A stretch of 64,000 nt of DNA from Bacillota bacterium (lineage in GTDB: Bacteria > Bacillota_A > Clostridia > Lachnospirales > Lachnospiraceae), in NCBI GenBank assembly GCA_023407175.1, contig JAEYMU010000025.1, forward strand, positions 270,141 through 334,140. Reading direction: 5' to 3'. The first letter of the stretch is position 1. Each line of letters opens with the position of its first letter. Of the stretch, positions 37,781 to 46,427 are shown piece after piece. Under the pieces are notes generated by a model that searched no databases, was not told where the DNA came from, and was given only the letters and a program-made list of their open reading frames with translations. Position numbers and translations under genes: made by a program.

Positions 37781-39466
37781 TTAAACCGCGTTCTCATGGA
37801 TATTCACTTCTATAAACTCTGTAATCCGGCGTAGCTCGTCGGCAAATCGGAACTTGACGCTGATGTTGCCGTTTTCGTGTATCTTGATACACTCAACCAA
37901 TTCTATTAAAATGTCCCGTGTCAGCTTTTCGATATTCTGATATTGCCGGAAAGTAGCCAAGAATGGATTTTCGGTATCAATCCCTTTTTCAAGCTCCGCC
38001 TTTTCCTGTTCCAGTGTGTCAATAACCTGCCCAAGCTCTGCGGTCTGTCTGTCGTAATCCTCTTTCATATGGCGATATTCTATATGAGAGATTTCGCCAT
38101 CTTTCCAGTCCTGCCAAACCGCTTGCTTATACCTTGCTATCTTCGCAAGTTCCCTTTGCTTCTGCTCCAAGGCGTTTGTGAGTTTCACAGACTGACTTTT
38201 CATCAAAGGGGCTTTGTTGATATTGGCAATTGTGTTGGAGTAATGCACCGCAAGGTAAACCTGTTGCTGAACCGCATAGAGTACCGCCGCTTCCAGCCTG
38301 TTATGCTTGATAGAATGTTTCGTGCAAGCTGTTTTCGACTGGTCTTTGTAGGTGCGGCAGAAATAGTAAACTGTACCTTTTACCTGACTTCGGGCCATTG
38401 CTTTGCCGCAATCCGCACAACGCAGGAAACCGCTGAAAAGATAGAGCTTCTTTTGCTGGGGGCCTGTGCGGGTATCCTTTTTAAGCAGCTTTTGCACTTT
38501 TTCAAAGATTTCCCGGTCAATGATTGGTTCGTGGGTGTTCTCGACGATATACCATTCATCTTCGGGCACTCTTTCCTGCACATGAATCTTGTAGCTCTTT
38601 ACACGCCAGCGGCCTTGCACCATGTCACCACAATACATACGGTTGTTTAAGATACCCGCAACAGAGGTGGAAGTCCAAAGCGGCGTTTTCGCAGGATCGA
38701 GGCTTGGCTGTGTGTATTTCAGCTTTTGTACCTCACGCTTATAAGCGGAGGGGCATAAAACCCCATGCTCATTTAGCGTATGTACGATGGCGTTTTTGCT
38801 CATACCGTCCAGAAACATATTGAATATGTCACGTACAACAGCGGCGGCGGGTTCGTCAATCACCAATGCGTTGTTATCCTCCGGGTGCTTCAAATAGCCA
38901 AATGGGGCAAAGGAACCGATATGCTCACCGTTTCTTCGCTTCATGTCAAAGACTTCCCGTACCTTGTCGGAGGTTTCCGCACAATGGTTTTCATTCATTA
39001 CGCCCTGTATCGGAACGGCAATACTCCGCATGTTCCGGGGTTCCTTGTAGCTGTCAAGGGGCTGATGAAACAGGGAGATAAAACGGACGTTGTATCTGGG
39101 AAACCAATCGTCCAGATAATAGCCCTGGTCGCTGTAGTTACGGAAGGAACGGGCGAGGTCTTTCACAATCACACAGTTAACGCGCCCATTTTTAATATCT
39201 GTCAACATTTCCTGAAAGCTGTCCCGTTCATCATCTGTTGTTCCAGAAATCCCATCGTCCACATATTCCCGGATAATGATATATTCATCCCCATCGTTGA
39301 AGCTGGCAATATGCTGTTCGATAATAGCCCTTTGGTTTGTCACGCTTTCCGATTCGTCATAGCTTCGTGAATCTTCCCGTGACAGCCGGATGTAAATGGC
39401 AATACGCCACACCCTAAATTTTGTTTGTTTTTGTTCTGTGATAATAGACCGGCTTTTCCGTGCCAT
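37781..39466 (-). CDS. Large serine recombinase (integrase) of the conjugative element
   Basis: 561 aa. Catalytic Ser in AIYIRLSREDSRS (~29); resolvase segment VNCVIVKDLARSFRNYSD; recombinase domain with NNRMYCGDMVQGRWRVKSY; zinc ribbon CADCGKAMARSQ...YYFCRTYKDQSKTACTKHS; coiled coil with ALEQKQRELAKIARYKQAVW (quoted in parts). It should cut both att sites at a 2-bp core with a 5'-phosphoserine link. ATG 39466 after GGAAGGAGG. The 3' end lies 50 bp from the att core and faces the collagen gene, the same layout as element 1. Confidence 0.93.
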   Translation of the reverse strand: MARKSRSIITEQKQTKFRVWRIAIYIRLSREDSRSYDESESVTNQRAIIEQHIASFNDGDEYIIIREYVDDGISGTTDDERDSFQEMLTDIKNGRVNCVIVKDLARSFRNYSDQGYYLDDWFPRYNVRFISLFHQPLDSYKEPRNMRSIAVPIQGVMNENHCAETSDKVREVFDMKRRNGEHIGSFAPFGYLKHPEDNNALVIDEPAAAVVRDIFNMFLDGMSKNAIVHTLNEHGVLCPSAYKREVQKLKYTQPSLDPAKTPLWTSTSVAGILNNRMYCGDMVQGRWRVKSYKIHVQERVPEDEWYIVENTHEPIIDREIFEKVQKLLKKDTRTGPQQKKLYLFSGFLRCADCGKAMARSQVKGTVYYFCRTYKDQSKTACTKHSIKHNRLEAAVLYAVQQQVYLAVHYSNTIANINKAPLMKSQSVKLTNALEQKQRELAKIARYKQAVWQDWKDGEISHIEYRHMKEDYDRQTAELGQVIDTLEQEKAELEKGIDTENPFLATFRQYQNIEKLTRDILIELVECIKIHENGNISVKFRFADELRRITEFIEVNIHENAV

Positions 39467-39497
39467 CTTGACCTCCTTCCCATCACATTACACCTAT

Positions 39498-39535
39498 ATT
39501 ATACCATTTCGGCGTAATGCGAACAATGTTGTCGC
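39498..39535 (-). promoter_or_regulatory. Recombinase promoter with a palindromic operator over the -35 box
   Basis: Minus strand: TTGTTC (39526-39521), 17 bp, TATAAT (39503-39498). The -35 box lies inside GCGACAACATTGTTCGC (39535-39519). A near-identical operator and spacing are found at 53887-53925. Confidence 0.7.
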
Positions 39536-39552
39536 GTCCTTGCTAACTGGCT

Positions 39553-39816
39553 TTACAGGCCGCTTTTCTTGCGTTTCAGGAGGTCAGTAAAAACATCTTG
39601 AAGGGCGGGGGCGTTATCTGAAAACTCCAGCTTTACGCCTATATCGCCCACACGGAAACAGTAAGGATTTTTTACTGTCTGGATAATCCGGGCTGCTCGT
39701 TGTTCTTGCGGCACAGAGGTATCAAATGTAAAACCGCTCACGTCAACCAGATCCTCTTTGTTGATCGTTTCGATGTTGACGCTTGCGAGGTCTGTAATCG
39801 GTATGCGTTTCTGCAT
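39553..39816 (-). CDS. DUF6870-like small element protein
   Basis: 87 aa: QKRIPITDLASVNIETINKE, FTFDTSVPQEQRAARIIQTV, NPYCFRVGDIGVKLEFSDNA. This is a small protein regularly found next to the serine recombinase in such elements; function unknown. GAAGGAGGGGG precedes the start. Element 1 has lost this gene by a deletion between its upstream region and the recombinase leader. Confidence 0.65.
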   Translation of the reverse strand: MQKRIPITDLASVNIETINKEDLVDVSGFTFDTSVPQEQRAARIIQTVKNPYCFRVGDIGVKLEFSDNAPALQDVFTDLLKRKKSGL

Positions 39817-39870
39817 TCATAATCGCCCCCTCCTTCCATGTTTATGATTTTCTCTGATTGTCCTATGAGA

Positions 39871-39915
39871 AAATAAAGAAACACAACGTTTTTTATGCGT
39901 TGTGTTTCTTTATTT
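39871..39915 (-). terminator. Long-stem terminator
   Basis: AAATAAAGAAACACAACG / CGTTGTGTTTCTTTATTT, 18 bp perfect, 9-nt loop. On the minus strand it follows the small gene at 39952-40146 and has a T-rich tail. Confidence 0.75.
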
Positions 39916-39927
39916 CTTCATAACACC

Positions 39928-39952
39928 ACTTCAGGCCAACTTGTCCCGAAGT
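39928..39952. repeat. Element palindrome, copy 1
   Basis: ACTTCAGGCCAA-CTTG-TCCCGAAGT; two changes from the symmetric consensus. It overlaps the 3' end of the small gene at 39952. Confidence 0.85.
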
Positions 39953-40146
39953 CAATAGGGACTATTGCAATAATGCTCGTCGGCCTCTTCAATGGACTTC
40001 ATATCGAAAACATAATGCAGTTCGGAAACCACGCGCTGAATATCGTTGGGCTGAAAACCGCAGTTTTCCATTGCCCATATAACATAGCCACGGCAAGCAT
40101 CGTTGCTCCATTGCTGAAACAGCAATGACTGTAATTTCTTATCCAT
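39952..40146 (-). CDS. Small conserved element protein
   Basis: 64 aa from ATG 40146 (GGAG upstream; the frame is open 52 codons further, but those are not protein-like). MDKKLQSLLFQQWSNDACRG, YVIWAMENCGFQPNDIQRVV, SELHYVFDMKSIEEADEHYC. Helical, no known domain I can name. It is probably a regulator or accessory factor typical of these elements. Confidence 0.55.
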   Translation of the reverse strand: MDKKLQSLLFQQWSNDACRGYVIWAMENCGFQPNDIQRVVSELHYVFDMKSIEEADEHYCNSPY

Positions 40147-40596
40147 AGTAAAACTCCATTCATCAATCGGGAGTATGCCGCGCCGTTGCAAGATAGCTTG
40201 TCGTAAGACAGAAAAAAGCGGCGCGGCACTCCCTTTATATAAAAGACGATAGCTCGGACGGGCGGCGGCAACCGCCCCCATGGGAATTTCACCCCGCCCC
40301 ATGCTGATGGCGCGACGGTCAATGCTGTGAAGCGTTCAAACCGTAAGTATCATTATTCCATGCGTAAGATCATTGCCGCAGACCTGCCATAGTCTGTCTG
40401 CCGCAGTTGGTGTTTGTCGCTCGTTTTTTCAAAAGTCATGGCGCACCCTGCGACCCGGCTCTTTACACACTGAACGTATCCGGGTTATCGGTATTCGGTT
40501 GTCAAAGTACAAGTAAGAGGGAATAATTATCCTCTCACTACTTAGGACTGGGAAAGACAATTTGTTGCCGCGCGATATATAGAAAAATGAAAGGGA
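40147..40596. other. Gene-poor stretch with a large inverted repeat
   Basis: No convincing gene. GGGAGTATGCCGCGCCG (40169-40185) and CGGCGCGGCACTCCC (40219-40233) form an imperfect inverted repeat directly upstream of the 64-aa gene. It could be a leader structure or a site for transfer or replication; nothing in the sequence decides. Confidence 0.4.
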
Positions 40597-40625
40597 ACGG
40601 CCCCGTCTAAAAAAGACGGAGCCGT
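40597..40625 (-). terminator. Terminator of the sigma-like gene
   Basis: ACGGCCCCGTCT / AGACGGAGCCGT around a 5-nt A loop, one mismatch, 12 bp after the stop at 40638 on the minus strand. Confidence 0.75.
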
Positions 40626-40637
40626 CCGATAAGTACA

Positions 40638-41054
40638 TTAATCAGCAAGGAGTTTTTGAAGTTGTTTTATAGCGCGCTTAATGGATCGGCACACAGTTCC
40701 TTGATTAATACCCTCCAAATCACCAATTTGGCGATAAGTGAGATTATTCACAAAATGCAGGAGTAATCTTCGCCGCTGAATCTCGGAAAGCTGATTCATA
40801 GCGACATAAAGCCGCTTATAGCTTTCCATCTTAATTATAAGATCGGCAATGTCCGCCTGTGGATTCGTCATAGTTGCATCGCTCAAACCGTCTGTGAAAT
40901 CCATATAATAAAGGTGTCGCCTGTCCTGCCGTCTTTGGGTTCGTATTTGTCGGTCAGACTGTTCCAGCAGTTCTTTTACCTCATTTGAAACCTCAATGCA
41001 AATTTCACTCCCGTTGGCGGTCTTATATTTTATCGTTACTAATGGCTTGTCCAT
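40638..41054 (-). CDS. Sigma-70-like factor of the conjugative element
   Basis: 138 aa from ATG 41054 after GGAGG; the frame is open to 41303 through the palindrome, but that part is not conserved. N-terminus YKTANGSEICIEVSNEVKEL, centre RRQDRRHLYYMDFTDG, C-terminal region-4 HTH LSEIQRRRLLLHFVNNLTYR...GINQGTVCRSIKRAIKQL. Such short sigma/YlxM-like factors control transfer genes in Tn916/Tn1549-type elements. A truncated second copy is at 45783. Confidence 0.75.
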   Translation of the reverse strand: MDKPLVTIKYKTANGSEICIEVSNEVKELLEQSDRQIRTQRRQDRRHLYYMDFTDGLSDATMTNPQADIADLIIKMESYKRLYVAMNQLSEIQRRRLLLHFVNNLTYRQIGDLEGINQGTVCRSIKRAIKQLQKLLAD

Positions 41055-41169
41055 GATTTTTCCTCCATTCATCATGTTTACGGATTGCTCCGCAGGGTTT
41101 ACAGGCTGATGAATGGAGAGAGGCGGGGAACGACAGCCGGGGTTACTGTGACAGCTAGACACTGCCCGG

Positions 41170-41194
41170 ACTTCGGGCCAACTTGTCCCGAAGT
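41170..41194. repeat. Element palindrome, copy 2
   Basis: ACTTCGGGCCAA-CTTG-TCCCGAAGT, one change from symmetry, 116 bp upstream of the sigma-like start. Confidence 0.9.
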
Positions 41195-41541
41195 GGGAAG
41201 GCTTGTTCAATTTGCTGTCATGGAAAAAAGGATAGAAAAAGACACCTTTGCGCAAATCCACGCGAAAGGTGTCGAATAAAAAATGAGCGCAGTGATCGCC
41301 CATAATTCTAATATTATTTTTGAAATTGTAAAATAATAGAGCGTCAGCTAAGCTAAACCGTTACAACAAGGTAACGGTTCCTCCCTTAACTGCTGGCAAT
41401 TATATCTGTGCATATAAACACCCTCCAAACCTGCAAGCTTGGAGGGCGCTTGTACTTGAGCATGGGGAAATCCCCGCCAAACTCACGTTTTTTTTATTTG
41501 GCGGGTATCATCCGTTATTAAGATTGCATGTTATTTTACCC
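41195..41541. repeat. Non-coding segment, homologous to 46121-46345
   Basis: Shared features in order: a GACACC...GGTGTC hairpin, a GCGCAGT-GTCGCCC block, GTCAGCTA-GC, and an ACCCTCCAA...TTGGAGGG-type hairpin. The copy here continues into a CCGCCAAA...TTTGGCGG hairpin near 41474-41505. It holds no gene. The duplication flanks the ABC/GNAT cargo. Confidence 0.6.
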
Positions 41542-42207
41542 TTATTTGTCATGCATTTTTGATTCCGGTACAGAATTCTTCAGCACTTGTATGGAACCGC
41601 GCTTTAGCTGCAAGATTACATCGGCCTGTTTCGCGAGTTCATTGGAATGTGTAACAACAATCACGCATTTGTCCGATTTGTGAGCGCTCTCTTGTAAAAC
41701 AGCAAAGATTTCCTTTGCCGTATCTTCATCTAAGTTGCCTGTGGGTTCATCTGCAAGAATAATAGGCGCTTCTGATGCCAGCGCACGGGCAATCGCCACC
41801 CGTTGCTGCTGCCCACCTGATAACTTTAAAACATTTCGATGTGCTTCTTCTTGGGATAGCCCTAATTTTTCTAAAATGGGCAATGGAGGAAGTCCGGTAG
41901 ATAAGCTTACATTTTCAACCGGGGTCATGTAGTCAATGAGGTTATAACTCTGGAAAATAAATGTCACATGGTTTTTGCGGTGATCGGCAAGCCCGGTCTT
42001 TTCAATATCTTTTCCTTGATACAATATTTGTCCGTTAGAGGGACTGTCCAAGCCGCCCAAAAGAGAAAGCAAGGTGGTTTTTCCGCATCCTGACGGGCCG
42101 AGAATCGCATATAGTTTGCCCTGCTCCATTTCTACAGAAATATCTTTCAGTACTTTTTTCTTATTATCATAGGAGTATTCCACTCCCTTAGTCTCTAAAA
42201 TGCTCAT
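41542..42207 (-). CDS. ABC transporter ATP-binding protein (LolD/MacB type)
   Basis: 221 aa from ATG 42207, which follows AAGGAGG; the longer frame overlaps the permease. Walker [37 protein letters not shown], Walker [24 protein letters not shown]. The DEPTGNLD wording is that of the LolD/MacB/BceA group. It works with two FtsX-like permeases upstream, probably for peptide antibiotic detoxification or export. Confidence 0.9.
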   Translation of the reverse strand: MSILETKGVEYSYDNKKKVLKDISVEMEQGKLYAILGPSGCGKTTLLSLLGGLDSPSNGQILYQGKDIEKTGLADHRKNHVTFIFQSYNLIDYMTPVENVSLSTGLPPLPILEKLGLSQEEAHRNVLKLSGGQQQRVAIARALASEAPIILADEPTGNLDEDTAKEIFAVLQESAHKSDKCVIVVTHSNELAKQADVILQLKRGSIQVLKNSVPESKMHDK

Positions 42208-42221
42208 ATCGTATTTCCTCC

Positions 42222-43559
42222 TTAGCTCATTTTGGTTAAAATATCTTTGGGCTTTATCCTCATAACCGGATAAGCCGCAAGAAAAATGGATATTAAAATA
42301 ATGCCTGTTCCGATAGCGTAAACACATAACAGGTGAAACGGTGATACCGAAACGTCGATGGAAGTGATTGAAACCATCTCTTTTGTCGTATCAGTTTCGA
42401 CGCTCTCTTCCGTTAGGTTGGCTACGGTCACTTGTTCAGTGGAAGCCTGTTGCAGCAGCTTATCTCCAACACGCTGGGCAACTAGGGTACTTGTGCCAAA
42501 AGACAGAGTAAAGGCAATGATCGCAATCATCAAAATTTCTGCAAAATGCTGCATTAAAATATTTCTTTTACTAAAGCCCATTGCCAGCAATACACCTGTT
42601 TCATAAACGCGGTTTCTGATCCAAAGATATAGAACAAGGGTGAGTAATGCGGTACTGACAATGATTAATACAACTATGATTGTCTTTACCAGCTTTTGCA
42701 GAGCCTCCAGTGTCGTTTTGGCATTTTGATAGTCCGCGTCATGCTTGGAGAAAATGCACTTTTCCCAATCTATGCCACCCAGTCCTTTGATATTTGCAAT
42801 CGATGTATCCAATTCAGCAGGATCGTCCACATAAAAATCACCGTATTGATAATGGCCGCTTCCATCCTCAAAAAAAAGCTGTGAGTAGGTTCTATTGTCG
42901 GAAAAGGAAACATTTTCATACAAATCATAAGACGGAGCCATCCCATAGGCGTCTTGAGGTAAAGTGCTTGAAAAAATGCCGATAATCTCTACCTCAACCT
43001 GACGCTCCATGTGATTTCCTATGGTGGCAAGGACAAGATGATCGCCAACGGACAGACCATTGCGAAGTGCAGAATTCTTGTGGATTAGAAGAACACTACT
43101 GTCTCCTTTGGTAATATGCCGCCCTTCAAGCAATTCAAATCCTGCTTCTGTGAAATAAGTATCCCAATCGGAATGTGTATTGCCAACGACTTTCCCCGCA
43201 TGCTCATATCCCGCGGGGATTTCCATGGCACCATCCGTCGTAATATCAAGTGGCTGTCCGTCTGTACTGCGGTATTCTGCCTGATAATAGGAACGCAGAT
43301 TGTAATTTGAGGTTAATCCGCTGGTATCCAATATCTGATTCACAATCGAATCCGTTAATTGCGTATCAATTTGTTTGGCATTAATCGTGAAGCTCCCCAT
43401 AAGGGATTTCCGAATGTTGAGGGCTGCCGTATTGGTTGCGGATTGTATCGCCAGACAAATTAAAATCAGGGTTGATATTGTCAGCAGAAGTAAAAACATA
43501 AGTATTGTCTTTGATTTTTTTCGGGTCGTATGAAGATAGGCCCGTTTCAAAAAGGTCAT
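42222..43559 (-). CDS. FtsX/MacB-like ABC permease 2
   Basis: 445 aa. One N-terminal helix (~18-38), a ~250-residue extracellular domain, then three C-terminal helices (~290-315, ~335-365, ~410-435): the MacB/FtsX layout. The C-terminal AAYPVMRIKPKDILTKMS ending is typical. It is 14 bp upstream of the ATPase. A paralogue of the next gene; the two likely form a heterodimer. Confidence 0.85.
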   Translation of the reverse strand: MTFLKRAYLHTTRKKSKTILMFLLLLTISTLILICLAIQSATNTAALNIRKSLMGSFTINAKQIDTQLTDSIVNQILDTSGLTSNYNLRSYYQAEYRSTDGQPLDITTDGAMEIPAGYEHAGKVVGNTHSDWDTYFTEAGFELLEGRHITKGDSSVLLIHKNSALRNGLSVGDHLVLATIGNHMERQVEVEIIGIFSSTLPQDAYGMAPSYDLYENVSFSDNRTYSQLFFEDGSGHYQYGDFYVDDPAELDTSIANIKGLGGIDWEKCIFSKHDADYQNAKTTLEALQKLVKTIIVVLIIVSTALLTLVLYLWIRNRVYETGVLLAMGFSKRNILMQHFAEILMIAIIAFTLSFGTSTLVAQRVGDKLLQQASTEQVTVANLTEESVETDTTKEMVSITSIDVSVSPFHLLCVYAIGTGIILISIFLAAYPVMRIKPKDILTKMS

Positions 43560-43572
43560 AGGTCTATCTCCT

Positions 43573-44859
43573 TTAGCTCATTTTTGATAAGATATCTCTT
43601 GGCTTTAATCTCAAGGTAGGGATATTTGAAATCACAATTGCTAGAACTAAAATTGCGAAGCCAAATCCGAATGTCAGGGCAAAATGTTCTGTTGATACGA
43701 TGACATTACTTGCTGTCTTTCCAAGCAAGGTTCCAATACTCCCCGCGACCAGCTTACTGAACCAAAAGGACAGTGGGAAAGCAGGAATTGAAACAAATCC
43801 GATTTCTATTACCTGTTGAAACAAAATGGAGGACTTCGAAATTCCTCCGGCCAGCAGAATGCCCGTTTCCCTGACACGGCCTTTTACCCACATGGAAAGA
43901 ATAAGTGTGACAATTCCTGCGCTGATGATAATGATGGCCGTAATCAGCGTTTTGATAAGGGAACTCATATCCGACATGGAACCTGCTGTACGCTCATATA
44001 CCTCGTTATTTGCAGAAATCGTAAAATTGTCCCAATGAATAGAATTTATCTTTTGTGCTTCAAGGATGATGCTTTCCAACTGTTCAGGGTCGGAAACAAA
44101 GAAGTCTGCGGATGAATAGCCCTTGCTTGGGCCATCAGAATAGTTTTTCAGCGCGTCGGTCATGGAATGCATGTCCATAAACACATAGTTGTCATAGTCA
44201 TAATAAGAAGCCATGTTATAGTTGTTCTTTTCATCGGTTTTATCCGTAAGAACGTCAAAGATACCGACAATCTCTAATTCTTCTGAACCGTCATTGACGG
44301 CAACAACGGTATCGCCAAGATGCAGGTTATGCTTGTCCGCAATCGCCTTGCTGACTAATATTACATTCGTATCCGCATCCGTAATAGTACGGCCCTCGAC
44401 CAAGGTAAACATCTGTGATAAAAACATGGACGAGTACTCTGAATTTACCGTTCCGACCGTATAGTACTGGTCATCTACCATGCTCTGCCCAATGGGATTT
44501 ATATGTTCATAGTAGTTTCCGTCGGTGTCAAAAAGCTCAAAAATCGTGGTGTAGGTTGTGTCGTACGCTTTGATTCCCTGTATCCCCGCAATTTGATTGA
44601 CCATGTCATCCGACAGGAATTCTTGGGTACTGTACGAGCCGCCGCTTCCACTGCTCCAACTACCGGTTGATAAATTACGGCTGACCGTAAAGCTGGTTCC
44701 GGTGGTTCCACGCAGTTCTTCGGAAGACTCCTCCTCTGCATCCATAGATGCCATGCCGCAAAGAACCAGTGTGGAAATAACAAAAATGATAGAAAGTAGT
44801 AACAGGCTTTTTCCTTTTTTACGAAAGACATAAAGAAATGCCCTTTTTATTACGTTCAT
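43573..44859 (-). CDS. FtsX/MacB-like ABC permease 1
   Basis: 428 aa, same layout as the gene at 42222: N-terminal helix, a large extracellular domain with Ser/Gly-rich start (NLSTGSWSSGSGGSYSTQEF), and three C-terminal helices ending NIPTLRLKPRDILSKMS. First gene of the operon; its promoter region carries the same box as the two-component operon at 51,770. Confidence 0.85.
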   Translation of the reverse strand: MNVIKRAFLYVFRKKGKSLLLLSIIFVISTLVLCGMASMDAEEESSEELRGTTGTSFTVSRNLSTGSWSSGSGGSYSTQEFLSDDMVNQIAGIQGIKAYDTTYTTIFELFDTDGNYYEHINPIGQSMVDDQYYTVGTVNSEYSSMFLSQMFTLVEGRTITDADTNVILVSKAIADKHNLHLGDTVVAVNDGSEELEIVGIFDVLTDKTDEKNNYNMASYYDYDNYVFMDMHSMTDALKNYSDGPSKGYSSADFFVSDPEQLESIILEAQKINSIHWDNFTISANNEVYERTAGSMSDMSSLIKTLITAIIIISAGIVTLILSMWVKGRVRETGILLAGGISKSSILFQQVIEIGFVSIPAFPLSFWFSKLVAGSIGTLLGKTASNVIVSTEHFALTFGFGFAILVLAIVISNIPTLRLKPRDILSKMS

Positions 44860-44886
44860 TATTTAACCTCCGTTTATTTGTGATGG

Positions 44887-44923
44887 CTTAATTTTAAATA
44901 ACAAAAGTGGAGCCAAGGTGGAG
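44887..44923 (-). promoter_or_regulatory. Response-regulator box and promoter of the ABC operon
   Basis: Plus strand GTGGAG (44907-44912) and GTGGAG (44918-44923), an 11-bp-spaced direct repeat. On the minus strand CTCCAC is followed 10 bp later by TAAAAT. The same arrangement precedes the two-component operon, so its regulator probably drives both. Confidence 0.65.
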
Positions 44924-45043
44924 TACTGGAGTAGTTTGAATATACAGTATCCTTTAGGAGAATATAGCTGTCTATTTTCTGCATAGTACGCTCCCTCTTC
45001 AATTCCTGTAATAATTCTGATACTTTTTGATAGTAGTCAGGGA

Positions 45044-45082
45044 AAAACTAACGTCGGGCCAAATTGGCCCGACGTTAGTTTT
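45044..45082. repeat. Element palindrome, variant copy 3 with 19-bp arms
   Basis: AAAACTAACGTCGGGCCAA, central A, then its exact reverse complement. It shares the GTCGGGCCAA/TTGGCCCGAC core with the family but has longer and different flanks. About 100 bp upstream of the GNAT gene in the otherwise gene-free 44,860-45,181. Confidence 0.85.
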
Positions 45083-45181
45083 GATTGTGAAGTTAAAGAA
45101 AATGTTGTATAATAACAATTATAAATTAATCCTTTAATTTATGCGAAACTCAGGTAATTGTGAATTTATTGGAGGGCACAA

Positions 45182-45718
45182 GTGGAAAATTATATTATAG
45201 AAACAGAAGAACTTGCACTAAGAGAATTAACTATGAATGATTTTCTGCCATGGCATCAAATATTATCAGATCAAGAAACAATGCAATATTATCCAAAAGT
45301 ATTTGATATGGATAAAACAAGAAGTTGGATTGACTGGAATCTTGATAACTATAGAAGATACGGCTTCGGTTTATGGGCTATTATTTTAAAGGACACAAAT
45401 CAATTCATTGGAGATTGCGGAATCACCATGCAGAATATTTATGGTGATAGAAATTTGCTCCCTGAAATCGGCTACCATATTGATAAGCGTTTTTGGTGCA
45501 AAGGGTATGCTTCACAGGCAGCGAAAGCCTGTTTAAGGTATGCTTTTGAAAACATGGACTTTAATGAAATATTTTGTTATCAAAAATGGACAAATATTCC
45601 ATCAAAAAAAGTGGCTGAAAAAATTGGTATGTTATTACGTAAGGAATATTCAGATGAGAAAAACACAAAGACAAGCGTATATTCCATTACTAGACCAGAA
45701 TTTTATGCAATGATATAA
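45182..45718 (+). CDS. GNAT acetyltransferase (RimJ/RimL type)
   Basis: 178 aa, GTG start after TTGGAGGGC. Acetyltransf_3 marks: IIETEELALRELTMNDFLPW, GIGYH-like LLPEIGYHIDKRFWCKGYAS and AAKACLRYAFENMDFNEIFC (quoted in parts). Acetylates an amino group of a protein, antibiotic or small molecule; the target is not visible. AT-rich compared with its neighbours and on the opposite strand, so a likely separate acquisition. Confidence 0.85.
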   Translation: MENYIIETEELALRELTMNDFLPWHQILSDQETMQYYPKVFDMDKTRSWIDWNLDNYRRYGFGLWAIILKDTNQFIGDCGITMQNIYGDRNLLPEIGYHIDKRFWCKGYASQAAKACLRYAFENMDFNEIFCYQKWTNIPSKKVAEKIGMLLRKEYSDEKNTKTSVYSITRPEFYAMI

Positions 45719-45782
45719 AAGATGCAAATTACAATTTTACAAGTAATCTAGCTTCTTATAATGAGCGAAATTGAAATTTCAT

Positions 45783-46010
45783 TTAAGCGGAGCAGCTACG
45801 GTCATATATTTCTGTAAAGTATATGACCCACTCATTTGCAATACCGCCCCATATCAAGGGTATAATGCGTCTTGTAGCGGTAAGTACGCCGCTGTATGCG
45901 GATTCCTGACGGTCAGCGGCTTTTATGGCTTCCAGCATTTCCTCTGTTATTTCTACGATAACATCTTTCTTGCACCAGAAGTAAAGGTCTTTCAGATTCA
46001 CAGTTATCAT
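45783..46010 (-). pseudogene. Truncated, frameshifted sigma-like factor
   Basis: ATG 46010 follows GGAGG. MITVNLKDLYFWCKKDVIVE, ITEEMLEAIKAADRQESAY is the N-terminus of the Tn916/Tn1549 sigma-like factors. The expected RRTYRYKTHYTLDMG continuation is present but in another frame, so a 1-base shift occurred near 45,897. The region-4 HTH is absent. It is a dead second copy of the gene at 40638. Confidence 0.7.
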
Positions 46011-46095
46011 GGTTTATCCTCCATTCAATTTTGGGGTTACGGGTTTTCAAAATTGAATGGAGGATGGCATTGAACGATAACCGGGGCAGTATGGC

Positions 46096-46120
46096 ACTTC
46101 GGGCCAACTTGGCCCGAAGT
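46096..46120. repeat. Element palindrome, copy 4 (perfect)
   Basis: ACTTCGGGCCAA, C, TTGGCCCGAAGT: perfect 12-bp arms. It lies upstream of the truncated sigma-like gene, as copy 2 does for the intact one. Confidence 0.95.
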
Positions 46121-46345
46121 TGCGTAATGCCAGTAAACAAAAAAGACACCAATCCGAGAAAACCTCGAACGGTGTCGTATGAAAAATGGGCGCAGTAGTC
46201 GCCCGTTTTTTTATATGATTTTTTGAAATTAGCTGGTCTTAGAACATCAGCTATGCCAAGCTGTCACGATAAGGTGGCGCCCCTCCCTGTATTTGCGCAT
46301 AAACGGCCCTCCAATTGCATTACTGCCATTGGAAGGCCATTAAAA
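46121..46345. repeat. Non-coding segment, homologous to 41195-41440
   Basis: Same order of hairpins and blocks as the segment at 41195 (GACACC...GGTGTC, GCGCAGT-GTCGCCC, CATCAGCTA, CCTCCAA...TTGGAAGG). No gene is seen from 46,011 to 46,427. Confidence 0.6.
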
Positions 46346-46427
46346 GCGCGCATATAGTTACCTACTAACACTGAACGGTCTAATTATGCCAATCGGCCGA
46401 TCACTTAAATTCAATATAAATTATTTT

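Noticed and set aside
39952..40302. 116-aa version of the small element protein
   Set aside because: The first 52 codons cover an inverted repeat and lack a ribosome site; ATG 40146 has GGAG and starts the protein-like part.
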